Of a DNA stretch of 64,000 nucleotides, positions 15,754 to 23,434 are shown one piece after another. The notes under the pieces were generated by a model. That model did not search any database. It was not told where the DNA came from and saw only the letters and a program-made list of their open reading frames with translations. Within the stretch, counting starts at the first letter, position 1. Every line of letters starts with the position of its first letter. The stretch lies in NCBI GenBank assembly GCA_016717265.1, contig JADKFX010000001.1, positions 3,608,501 to 3,672,500 of the forward strand, read 5' to 3'. The DNA comes from Saprospiraceae bacterium (GTDB lineage: Bacteria > Bacteroidota > Bacteroidia > Chitinophagales > Saprospiraceae). A program made the translations under genes and the position numbers.

Positions 15754-18147
15754 ATGTCTATGCATATATATGAACCCATTAATGACCTCTTAAGTTCCAT
15801 CAAAGGAAAGTATGCTGATTATAAAAAGGAGGTTATAAAGGACTACTGGATCTGTTTGGTAAGTAGGGAATGTTCCATATTAGGACGTAAAGAAGTTTTA
15901 ACTGGCAAGGCTAAATTTGGAATTCTCGGTGATGGTAAGGAAGTCCCTCAGGTTGCAATGGCCAGGGCTTTCAAAAAAGGTGATTTTAGATCCGGGTATT
16001 ATCGAGACCAAACTTTTATGATGGCATTAGGGATTTGTTCGGTTAAAGAATACTTTGCTCAACTTTATGCGGATGCTAAAAATGATCCTTTTAGCAAAGG
16101 CCGTCAAATGAATGCGCATTTTGCGACCCCTTTTATAGATGTATTTGGTGAATGGTTTGATCTAACAAAAGTCTTTAATGTATCCGCTGACATTTCAAGT
16201 ACAGCAGGTCAGATGGCTCGGGCACTTGGATTAGCTCTGGCTTCTAAGTATTATCGAAAGCTTACACCAGATTTAGAATTTTCTAAGTTTTCGAATTCAG
16301 GAAATGAAGTTTCATTTTGTACCATTGGCGATGCATCAACATCTGAAGGTGTTTTTTGGGAAACTTTAAATGCAGCAGGTGTAATGCAAGTTCCTTTAGC
16401 TGTTTCTGTTTGGGATGATGGTTATGGAATTTCTGTTCCCATTGAGTTACAAACAGTAAAACAAAGTATTTCAGAAGCTTTATCGGGTTTTGAAGCCAAT
16501 CAAAATAAAGCCGGAATTAAAATATTTAAAGCCAAAGCATGGAATTATCCTGAGTTGGTAACGGTCTATAAAGAAGGAATTGATCTTGTAAGAAATCAGC
16601 ATATACCAGCTTTATTTCACATCCAAGAAGTTACACAACCTCAAGGACATTCTACCTCTGGATCTCATGAACGATATAAGTCTAAATCCCGAATGGAATG
16701 GGAAGAACGATTTGATTGTATTAAAATAATGACAGATTGGTTAGTATCGAATGATATTTTAGATAAGCCCCAAATTGATTTAATGGTGGAATTAGCAAAA
16801 CATCATGTAAAAGAAGAAAAACAAAAAGCTTGGAATGACAATTTAAATCCAATTCTTGAAAAAAAATTAGCTTTAAAAGAATTGTTTGAAGCCAATCAAG
16901 ATGAACAAGAATTGCATTTTTTACAATCGCTGAAGGAACCTGGATTACAAGAACTTGTAGAACGTGTGAGAACTATAATTTTTGATCCATCAAAAAAATA
17001 TTCAAAAGAAGAACTTAAATCCTGGCTTGAAGTACAACTTCGAGAAGCAGATGCTATTTATCACAATCATCTTTATTCTGAAACTCAATATTCAGCAATC
17101 CAAGTACAAGAAATACCTGCCGTTTATTCAGAATTTTCGAAAGAGTTGAATGGATATCAGATTTTAAATTTATTTTTTGATCAGGCAATTCAAAAGGATC
17201 CAAGAATTATTGCATTTGGTGAGGATGTTGGAAAAATTGGAGATGTAAATCAAGGATTTGCAGGATTGCAAGAAAAGCATGGAGAACACAGAATTTTTGA
17301 CACTGGAATTCGCGAATGGACGATCATTGGGCAGGCCATTGGATGTGGCATGCGTGGACTTCGGCCGATCGCAGAAATTCAATATTTAGATTATATCGTC
17401 TATGCTTTATCACCATTAATGGATGATTTAGCAACGCTTCGATATCGCACTGCAGGGCAACAAGCTGCAAATGTAATTATCCGTACCCGAGGTCACAGGT
17501 TAGAAGGTATTTGGCATTCCGGTTCTCCCATTGGCATGTTAATTAATTCGTTACGAGGAATTTATATTTGTGTTCCCAGAAATATGACGCAAGCTGCGGG
17601 TATGTATAATACTTTATTAAAGGGGGATGATCCAGGTTTGATTATTGAATGTTTAAATGGTTACCGACTCAAAGAGTTCGTACCAGACAATCTTTCTGAA
17701 TTTACGGTTCCATTGGGTATCGTTCAAAAATTAAACACTGGAAATGACCTAACGATTGTTAGTTATGGATCCTGTATTCGGGTAGCGCAAAAGGCAATAG
17801 AAAAACTAAATCAATTGGGGATTGAGATTGAATTAATAGATATCCAAACAATCCTACCATTTGATAGAACCCATGAAATTTCAAATTCATTAAAGAAAAC
17901 GAACAAATTACTCATTCTTGATGAAGATGTACCGGGTGGAGCAAGTGCTTTTATATTGCAACAAATTTTAGAAGTACAAAGTGGCTTCCAATATTTGGAT
18001 AGTCCACCCATAACTTTAACAGCCAAAGAACACCGTTCCCCCTATGGAAGTGCAGGAGATTATTTTACAAAACCCGGAGTTGAAGATGTTATTGAAACGG
18101 TTCTTAAAATAATGCATGAATATGACCCTACCAAATATCGTTTCTAA
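15754..18147 (+). CDS. Fused alpha-beta E1 of a branched-chain-type 2-oxoacid dehydrogenase
   Basis: A 797-residue thiamine-diphosphate enzyme in which the E1-alpha (about residues 1-390) and E1-beta (about 455-797) chains are one polypeptide. In the alpha part, QMNAHFATPF is followed by the ThDP/Mg motif GDASTSEGVFWETLNAAGV near residue 191 and VSVWDDGYGISVP. In the beta part are IIAFGEDVGKIGDVNQGF near 485, LRPIAEIQYLDYIVYALSP near 535, RTRGHRLEGIWHSGSP near 580 and LLILDEDVPGGASAF near 715. Such fused E1 proteins are common in Bacteroidota and are usually annotated as 2-oxoisovalerate dehydrogenase (branched-chain amino acid catabolism). Pyruvate or another oxoacid as substrate cannot be excluded. 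The E2 and E3 genes are not adjacent. Confidence 0.9.
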   Translation: MSMHIYEPINDLLSSIKGKYADYKKEVIKDYWICLVSRECSILGRKEVLTGKAKFGILGDGKEVPQVAMARAFKKGDFRSGYYRDQTFMMALGICSVKEYFAQLYADAKNDPFSKGRQMNAHFATPFIDVFGEWFDLTKVFNVSADISSTAGQMARALGLALASKYYRKLTPDLEFSKFSNSGNEVSFCTIGDASTSEGVFWETLNAAGVMQVPLAVSVWDDGYGISVPIELQTVKQSISEALSGFEANQNKAGIKIFKAKAWNYPELVTVYKEGIDLVRNQHIPALFHIQEVTQPQGHSTSGSHERYKSKSRMEWEERFDCIKIMTDWLVSNDILDKPQIDLMVELAKHHVKEEKQKAWNDNLNPILEKKLALKELFEANQDEQELHFLQSLKEPGLQELVERVRTIIFDPSKKYSKEELKSWLEVQLREADAIYHNHLYSETQYSAIQVQEIPAVYSEFSKELNGYQILNLFFDQAIQKDPRIIAFGEDVGKIGDVNQGFAGLQEKHGEHRIFDTGIREWTIIGQAIGCGMRGLRPIAEIQYLDYIVYALSPLMDDLATLRYRTAGQQAANVIIRTRGHRLEGIWHSGSPIGMLINSLRGIYICVPRNMTQAAGMYNTLLKGDDPGLIIECLNGYRLKEFVPDNLSEFTVPLGIVQKLNTGNDLTIVSYGSCIRVAQKAIEKLNQLGIEIELIDIQTILPFDRTHEISNSLKKTNKLLILDEDVPGGASAFILQQILEVQSGFQYLDSPPITLTAKEHRSPYGSAGDYFTKPGVEDVIETVLKIMHEYDPTKYRF

Positions 18148-18267
18148 TTGTAAAAAAAACGTTTGAAAGTTGTTACCTTTTTTTTTAACTACAAAATAGT
18201 GCATCAAATTAAGCTTATACCATAATTCATTCTTTTAACAGATTCACAAAATAAAATAAAATAAGAA

Positions 18268-18999
18268 TTGGGAAGATTACTCGTCATAATTCCGACATAC
18301 AATGAAATAGAAAACATTGATGCAATCATTTCAAAAGTACTCTCATTAACTATCGATGTACATATCTTAATTGTTGATGATGGTTCACCTGATGGCACGG
18401 GGAATGCAGTAAAAACAAAACAACTGGAATTTCCTGAAAAAATTCACCTCCTGGAACGCGCAAAAAAATCAGGTCTAGGGACCGCCTATATTGCAGGTTT
18501 CAAATGGGCTTTAGAGCATGACTATACCTGTGTTGCAGAGATGGATGCAGATTTTTCACACCCTCCTGAAAAATTAATTGAAATGTATCAAACCTGTTCA
18601 AATAAAATTGCAGATGTAGCTATTGGATCCCGATACATAAAAGGAGGTGGTGTTGTAAATTGGCCCATGATCCGGTTATTGTTATCGAGAGGTGCCTCCA
18701 TATACGTGCAGTTAATCACGGGTATGGGTATAAAAGATCCTACTGCTGGTTTTGTCTGTTACAATCGAAAGGTATTGGAAAATTTAAATTTAGATCATAT
18801 TATTTTTACCGGATATGCATTTCAAATCGAAATGAAATATGCAGTTTATTTATTGGGTTATAAAATGAAAGAAATTCCAATTCTTTTTCCAGATCGCGTC
18901 AAAGGAAAATCTAAAATGAATATTTATATTGTTAAAGAAGCATTAACCGGTGTTTTAAAAATGCGCTTTGGAAGATCAAAAAAAGATTACATCCATTAA
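18268..18999 (+). CDS. Polyprenol/dolichol-phosphate mannose synthase-like glycosyltransferase (GT2)
   Basis: 243 residues. The GT2 fold is shown by LLVIIPTYNEIENIDAI at the N-terminus, VDDGSPDGTGNAV near residue 37, the metal-binding AEMDADFSHPPE near 91, and AIGSRYIKGGGVVNWP near 118. LLSRGASIYVQLITGMGIKDPTAGF near 142 and the C-terminal FPDRVKGKSKM are typical of Dpm1-type enzymes, which transfer mannose from GDP-mannose to a polyprenyl phosphate at the inner membrane. There is no C-terminal membrane region. The start is TTG: an in-frame stop lies two codons upstream and no ATG is available before the first beta-strand. Confidence 0.9.
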   Translation: MGRLLVIIPTYNEIENIDAIISKVLSLTIDVHILIVDDGSPDGTGNAVKTKQLEFPEKIHLLERAKKSGLGTAYIAGFKWALEHDYTCVAEMDADFSHPPEKLIEMYQTCSNKIADVAIGSRYIKGGGVVNWPMIRLLLSRGASIYVQLITGMGIKDPTAGFVCYNRKVLENLNLDHIIFTGYAFQIEMKYAVYLLGYKMKEIPILFPDRVKGKSKMNIYIVKEALTGVLKMRFGRSKKDYIH

Positions 19000-19045
19000 A
19001 TATAAACAGTCCTATTTAGCCAAATCTGATTACCTAAAGGAAGCT

Positions 19046-19666
19046 TTACTTTCTTCCAAAATCTGCAGGAATTTCACCCCAATTTTCGGTATCCCATTTA
19101 ATAATTGGATTTTCAAATGAATTCTTATTCAACCATAAAATGGCTCGCTCCATTAAGGCTTGCAGCGGTTTGTTTTGTGCGGTAAACTGCAACTTCGAAT
19201 TTGGTTTTTTAAGTTTAATCCAATTAATCGCTATTTTAGAATCTGAATATATAGCCGTTTTAGGTTTGTGATTCTTTTGCAATAATGCTAATGCATGCAC
19301 GAGTGCTAAAAATTCTCCAACATTGTTTGTACCATAACTCAACGGACCAACATGAAATAACTGTTTACCTGAAAAAGGGTCTACACCCCGATACTCCAAA
19401 TCTCCAGGATTACCACTACATGCAGCATCTACTGCAATACTGCCAATCGGAACACTATTTTTCCAATCAAATTTAGATTTTTGCTTCCGTTTGATACTAT
19501 CATCATAGCTAGCATAATAAGCATCTTCTGCCTCTGCTTTACTAGAAAATGCTTTATATTTGGCATTTGGAAAAGCTTTAACTTGCGACAGACATTCTGC
19601 CCAAGAATTATAAATTCCTGGATTATTTCCCTGCCATACAACATAAAATTTTTGAGTTTTAGACAT
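19046..19666 (-). CDS. rnhA: Ribonuclease H with N-terminal viroplasmin domain
   Basis: 206 residues. The N-terminal 55 residues form a viroplasmin/caulimovirus-type RNA:DNA-hybrid-binding domain (FYVVWQGNNPGIYNSWAECLSQV), and the rest is an RNase H1-like catalytic domain that degrades RNA in RNA-DNA hybrids. Catalytic acids are visible in AVDAACSGNPGDLEYRGVD, NNVGEFLALVHALALL and IYSDSKIAINWIK; the C-terminal WGEIPADFGRK supplies the last aspartate. This domain order is common in Bacteroidota. Divergent from tatD with only 10 bp between the two start codons. Confidence 0.93.
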   Translation of the reverse strand: MSKTQKFYVVWQGNNPGIYNSWAECLSQVKAFPNAKYKAFSSKAEAEDAYYASYDDSIKRKQKSKFDWKNSVPIGSIAVDAACSGNPGDLEYRGVDPFSGKQLFHVGPLSYGTNNVGEFLALVHALALLQKNHKPKTAIYSDSKIAINWIKLKKPNSKLQFTAQNKPLQALMERAILWLNKNSFENPIIKWDTENWGEIPADFGRK

Positions 19667-19676
19667 GTAATTATAT

Positions 19677-20456
19677 ATGAACTTTATTGATACCCATGCA
19701 CATTTGTATTTACCAGAATTTGATACCGATAGAGATCAAATAATTGAACGCGCTTTAGAGTCAAATGTAAATAAAATAATATTACCAAATATTGATCAAA
19801 AAACTTTAGCCAATGTGATTTCGATGTCTACCAGGTATCCTGGAATTTGTTTTCCAAGTTTCGGATTACATCCTTGTGATGCAAAGTCAGATTTTGAGTC
19901 GATTTTAGCTGCGATGGAAATACATCTTTCAGATACACAATTTGTTGCTATTGGTGAAACGGGGACTGATGCCTATTGGGATACCAGCTTCTGGAATGAA
20001 CAAGTCAAGGCCTTTTCGATCCAACTTGAATGGGCAAAAAATAGTAATCGTCCGATTATTATTCATTCCCGTGAAACCATCCCTCAAAATATCGAATTTG
20101 TAAGAAATCACCAGAATGGCAACTTAAGAGGAGTATTCCATTGTTTTACCGGAACATATGAAGAAGCTCAACAAATCATTGATCTTGGTTTCCTTTTAGG
20201 GATTGGAGGCGTACTTACTTATAAAACATCCGAGCTTAAATCGGTTTTGCCAAAATTGTCATTAAAACATTTAATTTTAGAAACCGATGCTCCCTTTTTA
20301 ACACCCGTGCCATATCGAGGAAAGCGTAACGAATCCTCCTATATTCCACTAATAGCTCAAAAACTATCTGAAATTTTGGAAATTTCTATTGAAGATATAG
20401 CCCAGCAAACGAGTGCTAATGCCAATAGCCTGTTTAAAATTGACCAAATTGATTAG
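19677..20456 (+). CDS. tatD: TatD family metal-dependent hydrolase / DNase
   Basis: A 259-residue TIM-barrel metallohydrolase. Metal ligands are visible in FIDTHAHLYLPEFD at the N-terminus, AIGETGTDAYWD near residue 92, IIHSRET near 128, GVFHCFTGTYEEA near 150 and LILETDAPFLTPVPYRGKRNES near 200. TatD proteins act as 3'-5' exonucleases or DNases in repair; specific substrates vary. The motif reads GETGTD where most members have GExGLD, a mild variation. Transcribed divergently from rnhA. Confidence 0.92.
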   Translation: MNFIDTHAHLYLPEFDTDRDQIIERALESNVNKIILPNIDQKTLANVISMSTRYPGICFPSFGLHPCDAKSDFESILAAMEIHLSDTQFVAIGETGTDAYWDTSFWNEQVKAFSIQLEWAKNSNRPIIIHSRETIPQNIEFVRNHQNGNLRGVFHCFTGTYEEAQQIIDLGFLLGIGGVLTYKTSELKSVLPKLSLKHLILETDAPFLTPVPYRGKRNESSYIPLIAQKLSEILEISIEDIAQQTSANANSLFKIDQID

Positions 20457-20542
20457 TTTTGCAGTCCCATTAGAAATTAAAAGATTAATTCTTCTAAACA
20501 TTGGATCGTTTATTATTAGAATTTGTCTTTAATTTTTAGAAA

Positions 20543-20630
20543 GGAAGGTTGCAAGAGCGGTTTAATTGGCACGCCTGGAAAGTGTGTGTACTCCAAAAGG
20601 GTACCCAGGGTTCGAATCCCTGACCTTCCG
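20543..20630 (+). tRNA. tRNA-Ser (anticodon GGA)
   Basis: An 88-nt class II tRNA. The acceptor stem GGAAGGT (20543-20549) pairs with ACCTTCC (20623-20629), with a G discriminator at 20630. The anticodon loop CTGGAAA carries GGA (reads UCC/UCU, serine), flanked by the CACGC/GTGTG stem. A long variable arm (TACTCC...GGGTA) and a T loop (GGTTCGAATCC) are present. The CCA end is not encoded, so CCA addition would be needed. Confidence 0.95.
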
Positions 20631-20674
20631 CAATAATGTATCCAGTATTTTAAACTGTTACAAAATTAAAGTTC

Positions 20675-20706
20675 GAATGCTGACATGATCAGGCTTGTCA
20701 GCATTC
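20675..20706. repeat. Perfect inverted repeat downstream of tRNA-Ser
   Basis: The arms GAATGCTGACA (20675-20685) and TGTCAGCATTC (20696-20706) flank a 10-nt loop, 45 bp after the tRNA. There is no strong T-run on either side, so it is at best a weak terminator; it could also be a small repeat or a protein site. Confidence 0.6.
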
Positions 20707-20775
20707 AAACAAACCCATCTTCAAAATCTTTTTCATTGCTCCTTTTATATACAATTTGCTTATTCGTATTATACT

Positions 20776-20811
20776 AATCAGACATTCCACTGAAATCAGA
20801 CATTCCACTGA
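20776..20811. repeat. Exact 18-bp tandem duplication
   Basis: The unit AATCAGACATTCCACTGA occurs twice without spacing (20776-20793 and 20794-20811). Probably replication slippage; no function seen. Confidence 0.9.
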
Positions 20812-20998
20812 GCCGAAATTAAAATTAATAATTTCATTAAAAATCACCGGACTTTAAATTATCAATGTATCAAAAAGAGCATTGAAGTATCCTAAACAAA
20901 TGCTCTCCTTAGATTGATAAGGCTTAAATCCTGTATGGTAATAGAATAGTCCAGCGGACTTAAAAAGTAAAGGGAATTCAAAAAAAATAAATCAAAAT

Positions 20999-22276
20999 CT
21001 ATTTTTGAATTTTAACAAATCGCTTATAACCGATTTGATCTTTATTTTGCACAGATAAGATATATGCTCCTGCTTGTAAGCCTTCCAGGTCTATTGATTT
21101 TTGTTTTTTATGGATCAACACTTTTCCATAAAAATCCATCACTTTAATTTCATCAATAGGATCCTTTGTAATTATTTTAAACTTTGAAACGATAGGATTT
21201 GGACTTAATTCGAATTGCAATGATTCTAATTGCTTTGTTGAAACTGAACTTGCATTGACAAAAACAAAATATCCCGGGCTCACCCCTGCAGTAAAAACAT
21301 ACTTTTCATCTAAATTAGAATCATAAACATTGACTCTACCGAAACTTTTAAAATCTGTTTCAGCAGCACATATCAAGTTAGATTTTGAATCATAACTCAT
21401 GCCATAAAAACTTTTACCAATATTTTTATAAAAAGCAGATTGTTTTGTATTTAGTTGAAATAAACCAAGGTCCTCTTTTCCGATTTCCTGATACAAAACA
21501 GACTCCCCTACGAGCGTTGATGTGCCACATAAAGAACTCACGTTGGTCAGATTATAATTATCGATTTGATTACTATTTAAATCTATCAAAGAAATTGAAC
21601 TTCCGGTAAAATCTTTATTATTTAAACTAATCAATTGATCCTTAACCAACATTAAGTTTTCAGGATTTTTTCCTTCCGGTCCTAATTCTAAAATTGCTTC
21701 TAATTTCAATGTCGTTAAATTCAACTTTACAATTTTACCAACTTCTTTTCCAAAATCAAAACCATTATTAATTGCAATAAATGCATTATCATCCTTTACG
21801 ATTATATTTTCAGCAGTATACGGTAAAACTTGATAGGGTACTTCGTAAATTAAATCAAATGTATGCTTATTATAGATTTGTATGTAAGCTGAAAGTTGCT
21901 TTAAATATTCACCTCGTGTAACAATGAGGAAGTCTTTATAACAAGCTAATTTTCTCACTCCTTCCAGGGTAAAGGATCTCAATTTTTGGTGCGATAATAA
22001 ATCATACACAACTATTTCTTTGTCTGCAGCTACCCAATAACTTGATCCATCTTGAATTATATCCGAAGCAAAACGCGCACCAGCTACTTCGTTTAATTTT
22101 GTATAAATTCTGCTATTAATATCAAAATTTCCAATAGAAACAGGTTCAATAATGGTGTTTTTAGTATAATCAAAAGCACCTTCATTTAAAACTAAAATTT
22201 TAGTTAATTGTGCATTAATTAGAGAATTATATATTAAAATATAAAATAATATAAATACTATTTGTTTGCTTCGCAT
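20999..22276 (-). CDS. YncE/DUF5074-like beta-propeller surface protein with T9SS type A sorting domain
   Basis: About 425 residues. A signal peptide (about 1-23, ending INA) is followed by repeated beta-strand segments of the WD40/YncE-like kind (SYWVAADKEIVVYDLLSHQ, KLACYKDFLIVTRGEYLKQ, GKIVKLNLTTLKLEAIL), suggesting a propeller. The last 80 residues carry a T9SS type A sorting domain: LSPNPIVSKFKI, VMDFYGKVLIHKKQ, LEGLQAGAYILSV and a basic end RFVKIQK. It is therefore likely outer-surface or secreted, with unknown ligand. The ATG at 22276 is preferred to the in-frame TTG at 22285. It lies 60 bp after def but has its own -7 box. Confidence 0.82.
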   Translation of the reverse strand: MRSKQIVFILFYILIYNSLINAQLTKILVLNEGAFDYTKNTIIEPVSIGNFDINSRIYTKLNEVAGARFASDIIQDGSSYWVAADKEIVVYDLLSHQKLRSFTLEGVRKLACYKDFLIVTRGEYLKQLSAYIQIYNKHTFDLIYEVPYQVLPYTAENIIVKDDNAFIAINNGFDFGKEVGKIVKLNLTTLKLEAILELGPEGKNPENLMLVKDQLISLNNKDFTGSSISLIDLNSNQIDNYNLTNVSSLCGTSTLVGESVLYQEIGKEDLGLFQLNTKQSAFYKNIGKSFYGMSYDSKSNLICAAETDFKSFGRVNVYDSNLDEKYVFTAGVSPGYFVFVNASSVSTKQLESLQFELSPNPIVSKFKIITKDPIDEIKVMDFYGKVLIHKKQKSIDLEGLQAGAYILSVQNKDQIGYKRFVKIQK

Positions 22277-22292
22277 AGGTTTCAATTTTAGT

Positions 22293-22300
22293 CAAAAATA
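22293..22300 (-). promoter_or_regulatory. -7 promoter box of the YncE-like surface protein gene
   Basis: TATTTTTG on the minus strand, 17 bp before the ATG at 22276. This supports the downstream ATG rather than the TTG at 22285 as the start. Confidence 0.4.
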
Positions 22301-22336
22301 AACAAATAAATGAATTCATAGTGGTTGCTGATCCAA

Positions 22337-22885
22337 TTATAACTTAACAGGATAAGCGGCATCTACAATTCCTTTGCGTATTTTATCCAATTTTTTCTGT
22401 AATATTTGACGCCTCACAGGCTTAATTTTATCAATAAATAAAATACCTTCAATATGGTCATATTCATGTTGAATAATTCTTGCATTCATTTCGTCATAAA
22501 CTTCGATATGTTTTTTAAACTGTTCATCCAGATATTGGATTTTGACATGTGTTGTTCGTTCTACTTCTGCATTAATTTTAGGGATACTTAGGCAACCTTC
22601 TTCAAATGGCCACTCAGGGCCGGTCTCTTCTAAAATAGTAGCATTAATAAATACTTTTCTAATGCCTTTGTGAATTGATTTTTTTTCATAATAAGGAATT
22701 GAATCCACCACAAATAAACGAATCGGTAAACCAATTTGCGGAGCTGCCAAGCCTACACCTTTTGCAAAATTCATAGTATCCCACATATTCACAATCAATT
22801 CTTGCAAATTTGGATACTCTATTGGAATATCCCGAGCTTTCGTCTTTAAAATTGAATTACCGTATAAAATAATTGGAAGTACCAT
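22337..22885 (-). CDS. def: Peptide deformylase
   Basis: Def removes the formyl group from the N-terminal methionine of new proteins. All three motifs are present in the 182-residue protein: GVGLAAPQIGLP near residue 43, EEGCLSIP near 95 (Cys metal ligand) and QHEYDHIEG near 138 (two His ligands and catalytic Glu). Its start lies 6 bp after the ruvX stop, so the two are almost certainly cotranscribed. Confidence 0.96.
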   Translation of the reverse strand: MVLPIILYGNSILKTKARDIPIEYPNLQELIVNMWDTMNFAKGVGLAAPQIGLPIRLFVVDSIPYYEKKSIHKGIRKVFINATILEETGPEWPFEEGCLSIPKINAEVERTTHVKIQYLDEQFKKHIEVYDEMNARIIQHEYDHIEGILFIDKIKPVRRQILQKKLDKIRKGIVDAAYPVKL

Positions 22886-22891
22886 AATGAA

Positions 22892-23302
22892 TTAAATATG
22901 ACCTAGATATCGTTGTAATATTACGACTGCACTCATTTTATCGATAAGTGCTTTGTCTTGTCTTTGTTTTTTTCTAACGCCCGCTTGCACTAAAATTCTG
23001 CTTGCTTCAACTGAACTTTTCTTTTCATCATAATATTGGAATTCCATTTCATTCAACTTAGCAGCCATGCGTTCTTTAAATAAAATAATATTTGGTGTAA
23101 TTGAATTTTCAGCTTGGTCTTTTTGAAAAGGATATCCAATAATTATTTTCTCAACAGGATTCTCAGCACAATACATTTGAATAAACGTTTCTAGATCTTT
23201 GGTCTCCACGGTAGTCAATCCATTTACAATAATCTGCAAAGGATCTGTTACCGCAATACCACATCTCTTTAAACCAAAATCAATAGAAAGTATTCTCGCC
23301 AA
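22892..23302 (-). CDS. ruvX: Putative pre-16S rRNA nuclease / Holliday junction resolvase RuvX (YqgF)
   Basis: 136 residues with an RNase H-like fold. Seen: ARILSIDFGLKRCGIAVTDP at the N-terminus (first catalytic Asp), KIIIGYPFQKD near residue 54, FQYYDEKKSSVEASRIL near 88 and the C-terminal DKMSAVVILQRYL. YqgF-type proteins process the 5' end of 16S rRNA and have been proposed as resolvases. The start is TTG at 23302: an in-frame TAA lies one codon upstream of the preceding codon, and this start gives the canonical MARIL N-terminus. First gene of the ruvX-def transcript, with TATCTTTG 18 bp upstream. Confidence 0.93.
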   Translation of the reverse strand: MARILSIDFGLKRCGIAVTDPLQIIVNGLTTVETKDLETFIQMYCAENPVEKIIIGYPFQKDQAENSITPNIILFKERMAAKLNEMEFQYYDEKKSSVEASRILVQAGVRKKQRQDKALIDKMSAVVILQRYLGHI

Positions 23303-23319
23303 ATTTTAAAATTGTCACA

Positions 23320-23327
23320 CAAAGATA
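23320..23327 (-). promoter_or_regulatory. -7 promoter box of ruvX-def
   Basis: TATCTTTG on the minus strand, 18 bp before the TTG start of ruvX. Confidence 0.45.
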
Positions 23328-23349
23328 TTGAATAGATGGATCTACTATC

Positions 23350-23389
23350 AAAAAAAAGACCCCCTTCGCAACGTTTGCGAAGAGGGGTC
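23350..23389 (-). terminator. Rho-independent terminator of the 1362-residue surface protein gene
   Basis: On the minus strand, GACCCC + CTTCGCAA pairs with TTGCGAAG + GGGGTC (one bulge, 3-nt loop), followed by eight T residues. It is 45 bp past the stop at 23435 and separates that gene from ruvX. Confidence 0.85.
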
Positions 23390-23434
23390 CCATCCCAAAA
23401 ACAGTAAACTCTTTAGAACAAAACGAATTTAGCC

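Larger units (their letters stand above)
20631..20998. other. Intergenic region with an inverted repeat and an 18-bp tandem duplication
   Basis: No gene seen. It holds a perfect 11-bp inverted repeat at 20675-20706 and an exact 18-bp tandem duplication at 20776-20811, both listed separately. Neither is coding. Confidence 0.5.

Noticed and set aside
20571..20600. Leucine tRNA, because of the long variable arm
   Set aside because: The anticodon loop is CTGGAAA with anticodon GGA, which reads serine codons.
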